From Sperchopsis tessellata (Eukaryota; Arthropoda; Insecta; Coleoptera; Hydrophilidae): a stretch of DNA of 27,512 nucleotides. Position numbers and translations under genes: made by a program. Below are positions 9,680 through 19,700 of the stretch, one piece after another; the first letter of the stretch is position 1, and the number at the start of each line of letters is the position of its first letter. The notes under the pieces were generated by a model. That model searched no databases. It was not told the origin of the DNA and saw only the letters and a list, made by a program, of their open reading frames with translations. The stretch is from assembly GCA_033557685.1 (NCBI GenBank), contig JAWQRN010000650.1, forward strand, positions 1-27,512, given 5' to 3'.

Positions 9680-10620
9680 AGTCTACGCACTGAATTAAAA
9701 TATATAGATATTCGAAATAAATCAAATAACTTGTACTAAGATCGGATCTGTACTAAGCATACGACGTATTGAAAACATTCTGCAACCGTTGAAGAATGCA
9801 ATTTTATTATATATGATTTTTATTATTTGTATATTTGATGATAGGGTATGTAATTTAAGTTCTGTGTTTTTATTTCATTTAATTTAATTGTTTATACATA
9901 AATGTAAATGCTTCTCAAGGTGGCGTATAGAAGATACCCTGAAGATATTTTTAGTAGGTCAGCTCTCGCGGACGAAATGAGCCTGCATAGGATAAACGTC
10001 TCTCCTCCGATAATAGCATTTCTAATCACACAGCAATTCCAAGATACAATAAGCCCGATTTTATCTAACACGAAGTTAAAATAAATTATTTTTGTTTAAT
10101 TATAGTGATTTTTCTACAGAGCCTTCCACGTAAAAGATTAATTTCTTGTAAAAGTAGAAGAACGACTATGAATTGTACGGGTTCCTGATTACAAAATAAC
10201 ATCAAAATTATTTTTATTAAAAGTGTAATTTGATTGTTTAAAAACACCATTAAAATTAATTAAACTTTGCTAAGGTTGCCGAATTTTGTATAGTAAAATA
10301 TAAAAATAAAAAAGTGAACAATACATATAAATTTATTTAAAATAACTAGAATATAAATAATTCAAATTTTATATTATAATAATAGTAACTGTTAATAGGG
10401 TAAAAAGGATAATAAAAATGAAATTAAGTATATTTGCCATTGGCCTTTGTAGTTTTTTGTAAATCCTTATTTTCTAGTACGAACTTATTAAACTCAAATC
10501 ACGGTAAGTTAATATTTACTAAACACAGCTTCCATTATCGATATGTCCAATCTGTTCTTTTGGTGCAGTGTATAGTCATAACAGAAAATATACGATCGAC
10601 ATGCGCTTTATGCACTGGTA
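9680..10620. other. AT-rich intron DNA without recognised features
   Basis: I see no coding segment, RNA gene or named mobile element. A somewhat less AT-rich block at 9910-10070 (GGTGGCGTATAG, CCCTGAAGATA) could be a repeat remnant but gave no match inside the window. Confidence 0.45.
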
Positions 10621-10624
10621 GGCG

Positions 10625-10626
<2 letters not shown>

Positions 10627-10664
<38 letters not shown>
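10627..10664. repeat. (AT)19 microsatellite
   Basis: An uninterrupted AT dinucleotide run of 38 bp. It makes the Tyr-Ile alternation seen at the end of the small plus ORF 10434-10700, which is therefore not a gene. Confidence 0.98.
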
Positions 10665-10667
<3 letters not shown>

Positions 10668-10839
10668 GCAACTTTAATTAATTCGGAGCACTGCTCTTAA
10701 AATTCGGTACTCTTTAAACAAGCTTGACCATTTACCATGACAGATCATTTTCATCCATTCTTCTAAATTATTCTGGAGTTCTAAATGAATAATGTTTAGA
10801 AACATGAACATATTAAACAATTCATTATCTTTATGAATT

Positions 10840-11100
10840 TTGTTTCCGGGTGAAAACCGTGTAGAGGCTCCGACAAGTGCCGGCGTTTCGACTACTGCTG
10901 CAAGGGACATTTTCAAGGCGAGTGATGTTACTTCAATAAATGAATGCACTGCACTGATTCAAACTCGGTCGGATCAAGCTTATATAGGCAAGGACTGGAG
11001 TGGGGGATACGCACTAGCGCATGATCTTTGCATTCGTGCGATTGATACCGAGTGCAGGGGTGAAACGAGAGAGGGGGATTCACCAAGCAATTGGTAGTTG
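10840..11100. repeat. Repeat fragment sharing sequence with the 9417 foldback
   Basis: The stretch 10848-10925 aligns with 9416-9487: TTCCGGGTGAAAACCGTGTA against TTCCGGGAGATAACCGTGTA, then CGTTTCG and GCAAGGGACATTTTCA against CTTTTCG and GCAGGGGACATTGTCA. The rest (10950-11100) is GC-richer than its surroundings and open in two frames on opposite strands, which is what a repeat rather than a gene would give. Terminal sequences with a GACGTTTCG word are common in Penelope-like elements, so this may be such a terminus; that is inference. Confidence 0.55.
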
Positions 11101-11406
11101 AAAATTCATTATCTTTTACGTCCACAATTTTTTGTTTAAAATAAATGAAAGTTTTTGTTGGTCCAAATTTGGAACTGATATAAGAGTAAACGTATTGAAC
11201 TGGTCGAGAGAAATTGTCGTATTTTAAATATTTACTAGTAGAATAAAATCTTTCACTTCCATTAGACATTTTGCTTTCAGATTTTGAGAAATATAATTTC
11301 TATCAAGTACTAATTTGGCACAAATTTAGCTTCCGTTCTTCTTATTGCAGTGATTAGAATTTCTTTCAAAATACTTATTACCTCACTAACAGTTGTTTGC
11401 TGTGTA

Positions 11407-11712
11407 TTAATGACTGCTCAAAATTGAAAAGAAATCTAGGTGCTTTTCTTTCGAATTAAAATAAGACTTGAGCACTTCAAATAATTTGTTAATTATTTCA
11501 ACTGTATTTCCTAGTAGAATTAGTAATGTTTGAAATTCGGTGTCATCAAAATCACTGAATGACTTAAGATTTTTGATTCGAACTGTGTAAATACTAAAAA
11601 TATGTACAGATTCACATCAATTGTTTCGACGTCAATTAAGAGTACATCCGCTGCTGTTCCCTCTAAGTTTTCATTTATAGAAATGTTTAGTTTTAGAAAG
11701 TTATTGTTCTAC
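11407..11712 (-). other. Coding-like minus-strand stretch of unknown family
   Basis: Two overlapping minus-strand readings join at about 11595. The first, 11712-11595, contains NISINENLEGTAADVLLIDV. The second, 11595-11407, contains SFSDFDDTEFQTLLILLGN and IINKLFEVLKSYFNSKEKH. Their balanced composition with amphipathic helices looks protein-like despite a frameshift. No Met start or known motif is visible. It is probably a piece of another mobile element, but I cannot name it. Confidence 0.3.
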
Positions 11713-11894
11713 CTACGGTGAAATCGCCGCTTAAAATTTGTGTTCGCATTATTGCAGCACTAAGCATTACATTTTTTAAAATTTTTACAAAAATCGGCGA
11801 TCGTATCCGAAATGTCATTAGAGATTTTATTTTATAGGGCATCTACGAAAGTGAAAATAAACACCGCATCAAACGCTTTGAATTGAAATCAATC

Positions 11895-13395
11895 ACTTGT
11901 GTTGTGAAGACTCATACTCTCTGTACGCCTCATATATGCTCATCGACTTCATCTATGTCAATGATATTGTTTCTGGAGCAGATTCTTTGGAACATGCTCT
12001 ATCACTTAAAGATGAACTAATATATATCCTTAACAAGGGAGGAAAAAATGGGGACGTAATAATAAGGACATTCTTACGTTTATTCCAGAGGATACAATCC
12101 ATTGCCTTCCGATTCAGATATCATGATACTTAAGGTATTGGGCGTACAGTGTAACCCTAAGGTAGACTCATTTTGTTATAATATCAATATACCTACATAT
12201 CTTCCCACAAAGCAAGCCCTACTTTCCAAAATAGCTTGTATCATCGACCTTCTTGGTTGGTTGGCTCCAATCATATTTTTAGTCAAATATATTTTACAAC
12301 TTATACTGTTTAAGCTTATACTAGGGCGCTTCTCTTCCCAAAAATACATCTTACCTTTGGAAAATTTTGTTTTGAGGAACTTCCAAAGGTGTCTCAAATA
12401 CAATTTCAACAACTCATTTAGCGCATTCATATCTTATATTAGCATTTTGCGATGCATCTGAATTTTTGGGTACGTAGCCTGTGTCTACCTGTACATTATT
12501 GACCAGCATAAATACCGCAAATATATGTAACTATAGGAAAAAAATAAGCTTTCCCTAGAATATCATTTCTATCTCTCGACTTGAATTCTATGTAGCTGGG
12601 CTATTTTCACAATTATTATTCCTTTACAATATTTTATGTAGAAACTTTCGATTTCAAATACAGATCTTTTCACATATTCAATAATTGTCCTCGCGTAACA
12701 TCACTCTAAACCATGCACTCTTAAAATTTTCGTAGCGAATCATATTTCTTCTATACAGGAACATACTACCACATCACCATGATTCCACATTGCTTCTAGT
12801 CAAATCTGACGGGGTAAAACCCCTTCAGTTTTAAAAAACATTCGGTATGGTGGACCACTTAGAATCCTGATATATGATCTGTAAAACCATCCAAATCCTT
12901 TGTGCCCTCAGTTCTGAAATCTACAGTTAAAACTACGGCACTTCACATACGATCCCACATCTTTCGGGAAACCGTACGTTTGATTTCTGACACCTTTCAT
13001 ATTAGCGTACTTTTTCTTATCTTCTAACATTATTTCACAGCACTAAATATCCTCAATAAAGACATATTAGCCCTCTCTCCGCTCAGGATGTTGACAAGGC
13101 AACTACTTTCAAGCTTTGCTTATTATACAAGATTTTCTCTTTCCTCAAGAAGTCATTATCACCATTTATTGATGAAAACGGTCTTATAAGTAAGAGGATG
13201 TTTTAAAATTCATCAAAAACCACTGATGCCAAACATCTATTCCTTCTCCCCGCAAAGAATTCCTCTGTCGAGGTGTTAATTGAATATAATCAAAAATTTA
13301 ACGTGTGGGTAATTTCTGTCCAAAACTCCAAGGGGATTTTTAAACATCCCATCACCAGGCGGTCCCTCAATTTGCCTTTTAAATGGAAACATCTC
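11895..13395 (+). mobile_element. BEL/Pao LTR retrotransposon copy 1, internal pol remnant
   Basis: Plus-strand pol fragments appear in family order. The RT box region is IYVNDIVSGADSLEHALSL (about 11955-12010), where YVDD has become YVND. A frameshifted KDILTFIPED follows (about 12065). Then come LGVQCNPKVDSF and SKIACIIDLLGWLAPIIFLVK (about 12135-12290), RNase H start LAFCDASEF (about 12440-12466), a degraded spacer with the RGKTPS-type segment (12800-12870), and an N-terminal integrase segment FIDENGLIS and DAKHLFLLPAKNS (about 13160-13260) ending at LIEYNQKFN (about 13300). It then passes directly into VISVQNSKGIFKHPITRR (about 13310-13365), which belongs to the domain after integrase. 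The integrase core is missing. Many stops are present. No LTR was recognised. Confidence 0.85.
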
Positions 13396-13399
13396 CCCT

Positions 13400-14590
13400 A
13401 GTTAAAATATTACTTTTAGTTTTAGGAGTTTTTTTTTTTTGTAATGGCTCATTCATTTTAAGTTCAGTTATCACATTCATTTCTTTCCTACTTTTTCAAA
13501 GGAAACACATGATCGGCAAATTTACGCTATTGTAAGACAACCATCTATGTTAATATGTGTATTGTGTTACATAAACATTACTACTGCTGAGGACAAATTG
13601 TTTCCTCTAATTGTAAGTTTAGCATATCAGCGAAAAAAAAACAAGAACAGATGGGCGAAAAGAATGGGGATTTATGTGCTGGACTTGATTGACCATAAGT
13701 TAGAAACTGTCTCTTCTTCTGTGCTTTTTGATTGTACTGTTAAAAACTCAAATTCATTTAACTTTCTATACAAATTTACATTTCATGTAAGTGAAGTTTT
13801 TATATTCCTGTTTACAAGTAAGTGTATAGTTTACAAACCCAAAAATTCAGTGTGTATAATAAGATAGTGTCTGTAATATATTCAAATCCATTCTTTCAAT
13901 CCAAAAACACCATTTCTATTATTTACATACTTCATAGCACGATATCAGAAGTCCCACACATGTCTGTAGAGCTACTCGAAATAAAAGTAAACGATAACAT
14001 TATTCAATTTATACACGAGAAATTTATTCCTGTTTACACGAGACAGAATCAGCGCATTAATTTACAGTTCTTATCGTTATAGATCCTTCGAAATAAAATA
14101 CAATTCATGCCTAACACAGAGTGGCGGGTAAATCTATTAATTATGAAGAACCATCAAGAAGATAAGTGGATGAAATAGAACGTTTTGGAAAAATCCCACA
14201 TGACCATCAAGCGTAGAGACAAAATTATTGTCAAATGTATACCTAAGAGTAAACTAACACTACGTTTTCGCAGCTTTAAACACTGTAAAGGAGTTGCCTT
14301 AATACATGTCATATACCTAATACTTTTACATATATGATATAAATGACTGAACTGTAGCTAGTTCTGAAACAAAAACTTCAATTGTTTTGAATTATGAAAA
14401 ATCTTTTGAAAGTGTGTTTAGTTATGTTTTGATGTATTTAGTCTTTCTTAATCAAAGGTACCTACAATTATTTAGAGAGGTACTTATAGTTCTTACGTGC
14501 TTTTAATTATTATCAGAGAAACAAAAGTTGAATATTTTGTGGATAGAGGGAGCCTCCTTGAACGTGTAAAAACTGGTACTGTAATAATTA
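13400..14590. other. AT-rich intron DNA, no supported gene
   Basis: Two plus ORFs lie here (13547-13867 and 13822-14082), but they overlap in different frames and show no family motif. A short basic run, RKKNKNRWAKRM, in the first is suggestive of nothing specific. I see no transporter exon on the minus strand. Confidence 0.45.
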
Positions 14591-14591
14591 C

Positions 14592-14760
14592 CAGCAATAT
14601 GAAATAAATAAAACCATTGGAAGTGTTATTACAATTTGTAGATATCTCCATTTTCTTATAAAGTATGCAATTCCCCCCAGACTCATATAACCTAGACCAT
14701 GAAACATATGATGCACAACTCCAGCAATATATCTTTTCTTTAGACCAAATAACTCCATTC
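14592..14760 (-). CDS. SLC22-type transporter, exon B (segments 5 and 6)
   Basis: The exon reads GMELFGLKKRYIAG, a loop motif like the family's GxExVGPKKR, then segment 5 (HMFHGLGYMSLGGIAYFI), a short RKWRYLQ loop and segment 6 (IVITLPMVLFISYCW). The acceptor is TGTTTATTTAG just above 14760; the exon's first two bases GA complete a Gly codon whose G ends exon A. The donor is GTAATT below 14592, leaving TG for the Trp finished by exon C. Its length of 169 bp is 2+165+2. An in-frame ATG at 14779 lies in the intron, so it is not a start. The frame is clean with no stop. The protein sits in a membrane by family knowledge. Confidence 0.88.
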
Positions 14761-16203
14761 CTAAATAAACAGTAAACATTAATATAAGCTACAGAGCTGT
14801 TATTTACAGTATGTTAGTGTTTTACAAATATTCGTATTTTTTGCAGGAGTTGATTTTACAGAACATTTTGTAACTAAGTTGTTCTAATACAAAAATTAAA
14901 TAATTTTATATTCAAAAAAAATATTGAGTAATTATAGATAAGATTTAATTGTTTTCTAATTACATTTTTTTTCAGTAAACTTATTCGTATATTTGTGATC
15001 AGTTTTTTATTGGTTCCGGGATCGAATCCCATATACCTCTAAGTGTACTCAATTTCATTAACTTAGGAACCATTTACAGATATAAAGTGTATACATTTAC
15101 GAAGACTGGCCACCACACTTACAATACCAGCATATTTTCTTAAAAAACATTTTTTTATCTAAAATCATACCATACTTTTAGTTATTTGAAATAATTATAA
15201 ACTGAGAAACACATATTTTACTGTCTCCTTCCCTACTCCTACTACTTTTGATCGAACTTTTAAAAAATAATTCACTGAAAATATATTGATCTTAAACCAT
15301 TTCCGAGATATCTTAACCAACATTTTTTTTTTCTAACCCATGTTTTACAATTGCTATGTATACGGAAGACTCATTTTATATATATTTTCTACAGGATGAA
15401 GCAATTTAAACAGGTTTAATTAAATTTATATTTTTACAACTTACTGGTACATATTTTATTACTGTAATGTTTAATTATGAAGCTTTTAAATTACTCTTGT
15501 TCTCTGTATCTAATTTTTAAAAATACATTTATTTCATCTTAATCACATTATTGCCTAACTGGTAAAAGTCGCATTTGACACTTTTTTTATTAACCCTTTA
15601 AAAGTAACTTACAGAAAACTTTTGCGTTTCGTTCGTACAAAAAAATCTACGGTAACTTTTCATTATTGGTGTATTTGGAATAGTGTTGTATCTCTCCAAA
15701 GTGCATCTATTCACGATACTCTACTATATGGCTTGAACAATATTGTAGGTTCATAAGGACGAAGCCGAATAGCATATTGTGCAAAGGCTGAACTGCATAC
15801 CAAATGTAGTTGTAGTGATAATATGTGGTATTTCTATAGCGCAATGTATGCATCACTCATTCCGGCATACAACAGTTTTTGACATTATTGAACAACGCAA
15901 CAAGTTTGATGTAATTTATCTGTAAAGGCTTGTCATCCATTTGTTTATTGTGGTTATTGTAAGATTAGTTACTAGGCCATACAACCATAAAGCACAGGCA
16001 TTACTTTTATAATTGGTTAAAAAATAAAAGATTATAAAATAAATTGGCCAAATATATAAATTTGATCACTTTTTTGTGGCGTTGCTACCTCTACATTATA
16101 ATTGTATTCCATTTCTAATTATAAATACACTTTATTGGTAGTTCATTAATTGTAAGTTATGTGTATGTTTAGACTTTTAAACGACAGAAAGTAATATTCT
16201 TAC
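14761..16203 (-). other. Transporter intron between exons A and B
   Basis: A 1443-bp intron by the splice sites found at either side. It is AT-rich and contains the distant copy of the tandem-array repeat at 15740-15960. Nothing else is recognised. A GGATCGAATCCC word at 15018-15029 resembles a tRNA T-arm but has no partner boxes. Confidence 0.75.
15740..15960 (+). repeat. Distant copy of the 330-bp array unit
   Basis: It shares with the array at 1997-2775: GACGAAGCCGAATAGCATATTGTGC, then GGCTGAACTGCATA, TGTAGTTGTA, GTGGTATT, CATTCCGGC and, after a gap, ATTTATCTGTAAA. Order and spacing are kept, with a shorter middle. The match shows that the unit is a dispersed family rather than a strictly local satellite. 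Confidence 0.7.
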
Positions 16204-16358
16204 CAAATGTATAAGATGTAATTGCTACTCCTGCTGAAGCTGCCCCGATAACAGTTCTATAAAACATTAAACTAAAATATTCCAGAGATAATGCTATAAG
16301 TATTCCAGAGCCAAGCGTAATAGAAATAGCTATGTTCAATAATCTTTTTCGTCCATAC
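16204..16358 (-). CDS. SLC22-type transporter, exon A (RYGRK loop, segments 3 and 4)
   Basis: The exon starts with a G that closes the previous codon (probably Arg), then YGRKR, the major-facilitator loop 2-3 signature. Segment 3 (LLNIAISITLGSGILIALSL) and segment 4 (FSLMFYRTVIGAASAG, with the R-x3-G-x4-AG pattern) follow, ending at SYTF plus one base. The acceptor is TTATAG above 16358 and the donor GTAAGA below 16204. Its length of 155 bp is 1+153+1. It joins exon B in phase (TTT G / GA ATG). The exon before it should carry segments 1-2 and the extracellular loop; I did not find it in 16359-27512, so it may lie beyond the window. Confidence 0.88.
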
Positions 16359-16570
16359 CTATAACATTTATACCATCCACGATTACATATTACAGAATTA
16401 GTTAGTCAAACATAAATAATTATCTCGCCAAAATTGTACAGACTGTTAATTTATGTAATTTGTACTTATATTTTCAAATTTTATAAAAACAATTGTTCTT
16501 TTTGGAAAAGCTTAGTTTACAAGAAAATATTAATATAGCCTAACATATTTATCATAATATATTACTAGTA

Positions 16571-16891
16571 ATTTATAAATAAATTAAGTATTACCTAACC
16601 TAATTGTATGTTTTCCCGCGTAATTATATAGAATCCCTGAAGAAGCGCAGAATACTTTCGCGTAATATATAGGAATGAGCTAAACAGTAGTTTTTCTTAA
16701 CCCTTTAACAATTCAAATAAGGTTACAATTACTTTAGTTTTATATCACCAGTAGTATTGGCTGTAGAGATATACAACTAAAGTAATAGTAACCTTTTTTG
16801 GTGAAAGTATTCTTCGCTTCTTCAGGGAATTTATATAATTACGCGGGAAAACATACAATTAGGTTAGGTAATACTTAATTTATTTTTAAAT
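16571..16891. mobile_element. Foldback / MITE-like element, 321 bp
   Basis: Long, nearly perfect terminal inverted repeats run from 16571 to about 16657 and from about 16800 to 16891. Going inwards they share AAATTAAGTATTACCTAACC, TAATTGTATGTTTTCCCGCG, TAATTATATA, TCCCTGAAGAAGCG and AGAATACTTTC. A second inner pair continues the fold: AAGGTTACAATTACTTTAGTT (left) against AACTAAAGTAATAGTAACC (right). The left arm has about 45 extra bases. The loop is small (near 16749-16770). There is no coding capacity. The high arm identity compared with the other decayed elements suggests recent insertion. Target duplication was not resolved. Confidence 0.9.
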
Positions 16892-17599
16892 TTCACTTAC
16901 AACCGATATAGTCCACTATGAGGTAATAATAAAAAACATCCTAGCAGGAACAGCCATACACACCAAAGACAAAAGAATACTTGAGATTTATACCTACATT
17001 AGTAACTGCAATATTGTATGTTCAAATTTAAGATTAAAGAAAGGCAGACCACATGAGTTGGAACAACATGACTGAAAAAACACCTGTAGCCGGACGGCAT
17101 ATTCGTTGACCGCTACCACAGCTGACTGCTCGGAAGATGGCAATGACAGATCAAAAGGAAGTTTTTAAAGATATAATTAAATGATGATTGAATGTGTCAC
17201 TAAAACACAGAGGGCCATTTCTAAAGTGGTTACATGTAAAAGGAATGTAATTAAAGAAGACAGCGTTAAACACACTGGTCACTTCAAAACAAAGTAACGA
17301 GAACGTTCAATTATATTTAGTCATGCATACAGTATAGCCGTAATGTTAGACTCAGAATAGTTTAATTATGATAAGAGCAAAGGTTAGGGGAAATGCACAA
17401 ATGGAGTTTAAAGAGCATATCAAGAGTGATAAACTTTAAAATAATGTAGACATTTTCATAGAGCGATTAAGACTACATTAATTAATATATTTGTAAAAAG
17501 GAGTCGAAACAGCACAAGAAGACAAGGAAGGTTGCATGAACAACAACATTCAAGGAACATTGTGCAAAAATGGGGGGGATAGTAGTAGGTCAAGATTGA
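16892..17599. other. Non-coding stretch, possible repeat remnants
   Basis: No exon or known protein motif is supported. The base composition is A-rich on the plus strand. It lies 3' of the Penelope-like coding end on the minus strand, so part of it could be that element's 3' flank, but no terminal repeat was found. Confidence 0.4.
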
Positions 17600-18311
17600 T
17601 TACTATTGTTGGTGGAAAATACACGATAAAGATTTTTACAATTAAGGAGGTAGGCGTAAGGAGACAGGCCATCAATATCTGATTTAGTATTCATGGACAC
17701 ATTGAAATGTTTGTAAATATGGGAGGCTTTTAGAAACTTAAGTCTGTGTAAGTTCCGTTCTTAGACAGAACGGACAGAACGAAAATCCATCGTATGAAGG
17801 GTGTTAACCTAATGACAGGCCAAAGTGCAGACATCGGGTCATCTTTTAGAGTCACTGTTATGAAAAGCTAGTGTGGCCTATATAACATTTGGTACAGCCT
17901 TTGCAATCAACATTGTAGACTACATTACTTCTGTTCAGAGTGGGTGTGAGATTTTTAAGAGTAGAATAGACAAATGACCTTGAGGTTATAGTTGTCAAAT
18001 ATGAGGTATGGTCCTTGGAGAAGTTTAAGGATTTTAGTGTTAATTTTCCTTACACAAGGAAATCTATGATATCTAACAATAGGGGTGGTGAGAGTATCAG
18101 CAGATTGAGGTGGCTGCTGCTGTAAAAGTACAGGCCTAGCACGATTATTACAGTCCGGTGGGAAAAGAAGTCTTAAAACTAAAGGAGGCGGGTAACCATT
18201 CAACAACAAAATGTTGGTTAATTTATGTATTGATGAACTGAATTTGTCACCTCTATAAATAATACGTTCTTCCTCCTCAGATTTTAATACCCATAATATA
18301 TTGCTTGCCAA
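17600..18311 (-). pseudogene. Penelope-like element, C-terminal RT and GIY-YIG endonuclease, broken
   Basis: The minus-strand ORF 18311-17955 has the post-RT motif IHKLTNILLLNGYPPPLV, matching the NGYP motif after Penelope RTs. The linker and HRFPCVRKINTKILKLL follow. After a frameshift near 17970 the reading KNLTPTLNRSNVVYNVDCKG (17975-17916), then CTKCYIGHTS, matches the GIY-YIG endonuclease start. After further frameshifts come ALACH, DFRSVRSV and MNTKSDIDGLSPYA (about 17840-17650), matching the end of the protein. The RT palm itself is missing, so this is a 5'-truncated, inactive copy. It lies head to head with the LINE starting near 18440. Confidence 0.8.
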
Positions 18312-18439
18312 TTATTAGAGGCATATATGTCAGCGTATGGTGATATTTTTGAATAATTTAGCTCAGAATTTTCATATTAGCTTTTCTAAAGATATTATGG
18401 CGAATAGGGCTCTGGATCAACAATTAATCAGTTTACACG

Positions 18440-19700
18440 AATTCAGGATGGTTCACATTTGTGTCTCTACCTTATGTTTGTAAAGATAGGTATGGTCCTT
18501 GCCAAGTTGTTACCCATAGTGGTTCATAGTAAACGTAGTAATTATTTTCCGATTATACTTAAGATTAAACAACAGAAGATTCCTCATGTAACACGAACTC
18601 TGAAGACAGTCTGTTGCTGTGACTGTTTAAAAGCTTGGATCATATGATGGCGAAACCGTCGACAAATCTTATAAATATTTCATTTAAGCAGGGACATTTT
18701 CCGAGGATTATATTAGGCAATTATAAAACCCTTATATAAGATGGGCAGTAGAGAGAAAGTATGAAATTTTGACCTATTTATCTGCTCTCAAATATTAGCA
18801 ATATTACTGAATTAGAAATAAGGTTAAAATATTTGGTTTTTTCAACAGAAATAATATTTTGCCTGAAAAATATTTTACAATAGGACAAGGTACTGAGGAT
18901 ACAGTTTCTTTGCTTTGCTCCCATATCAGTGGGCTCTTGAAAATTTTAGACCCTCTGAGGGAATATTTTTAGACCTATCTAGAGCATTGGCATGGAGATT
19001 GCTTAGCAGCAATTTGAGAGATGTTACAACATATAAAAAATCATTGATACCAGCTGTGGTTTTATGATTGTAGCTGGTGTTACAGGGAATGGTTTTATTC
19101 CTGATTTACATCAACTAGCTATTGAAATTGCAAATGACCACCGATTTAATTTTGTATGCTGACGACACTGCGGAGGCTGAGAATAGGGCAGTTGAGGTGA
19201 TGGCTGATGTTAAGAGTTATTGGGATCAAAATTTGCTACTGTTTAACTGTTAATCAAAATCAAATTATTATTATATTATATCAAGTATCTTGGCATACTT
19301 ATAGATCTACATACGAAATGGAATAAACGTGTTTCTGCATTATTGAAAAAGTTGAGAAAATTGATTTATTGTTTAGAATTCTAAAAAAAAACATAATGAA
19401 TATAGGAATTTGTTGCTTCCTTGGTCGTACATGAATGTATTATTTTGATATTTAATTAAATTAAATATCAAAATAATAATGAATATAGGTTTGCTGAAGG
19501 GTGTATATTTTCCCTTGATACAGTCTGTTCTTTCTTATGGTATTGTGGCTTTGGGAATGGTATATGATAATGAATTGATGGAATTTTCCAGGACTTTTAT
19601 CAAGGTTTGATTTTCTCAGAGGTTCGAGTTTTCAATTTGAGGCAATACAATACCCTACCATTGACGGTATATCTAACATATATGAGAGCTTTTAAGTATT
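18440..19700 (+). pseudogene. Jockey/CR1-like LINE, endonuclease end to RT, broken
   Basis: Plus-strand fragments: a possible end of the endonuclease (NYFPIILKIKQQKI, about 18540, where SDH is usual before the Phe), SFKQGHFPRIIL (about 18683), PISLLSNISNI after a broken stretch (about 18770), NRNNILPEKYFTIGQGTEDT (about 18845), FLDLSRALAW-type wording with a stop (18968), LILYADDTAEAENRA (19148-19190, catalytic YADD intact), KYLGILIDLHTKWNKRVSA (about 19285), LRKLIYCF, and after a small insertion GLLKGVYFPLIQSVLSYGIV (about 19490-19546). Homology fades by about 19700. Many frameshifts and stops. Exact clade is uncertain between jockey and CR1. Confidence 0.75.
19407..19489 (-). mobile_element. 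Tiny palindromic insertion with 14-bp duplication, copy 3
   Basis: The word ATAATGAATATAGG occurs at 19393-19406 and again at 19476-19489, flanking 69 bp. Removing 83 bp makes the surrounding LINE reading continuous (ILKKNIMNIG then LLKGVYF), so this is a real insertion with target duplication. Its right part is a perfect 41-bp palindrome, 19438-19478 (20-bp arms, one central base). The left part AATTTGTTGCTTCCTTGG matches 7266-7283. It has no coding capacity. Confidence 0.85.

Larger units (their letters stand above)
5003..14591 (-). other. Large intron of the transporter gene, rich in mobile elements
   Basis: Exon B ends with donor GTAATT below 14592 and exon C begins after TTACTTAG at 5003, so about 9.6 kb is intron. 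It holds an RTE-like element, a short palindromic repeat copy, a Mutator-like transposase, a foldback repeat, an (AT)n run and a BEL/Pao remnant, all described separately. Both orientations relative to the gene occur. The intron call rests on matching phases and on the protein reading through the junction. Confidence 0.8.

Noticed and set aside
10434..10700. Plus ORF ending in a Tyr-Ile repeat
   Set aside because: The repeat is the (AT)19 microsatellite; the rest has no family features.
13547..14082. Two overlapping plus ORFs, one with a basic RKKNKNRW run
   Set aside because: The frames overlap, there is no motif series, and composition is like the flanking AT-rich DNA; a transposase origin could not be supported.
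14761..14779. In-frame ATG upstream of exon B that could be a gene start
   Set aside because: It lies before the TTTATTTAG acceptor, and exon A joins in phase beyond it, so it is intron sequence.
15010..15040. GGATCGAATCCC, a tRNA T-arm-like word
   Set aside because: No A box, anticodon arm or acceptor stem lies near, so neither a tRNA gene nor a SINE head.
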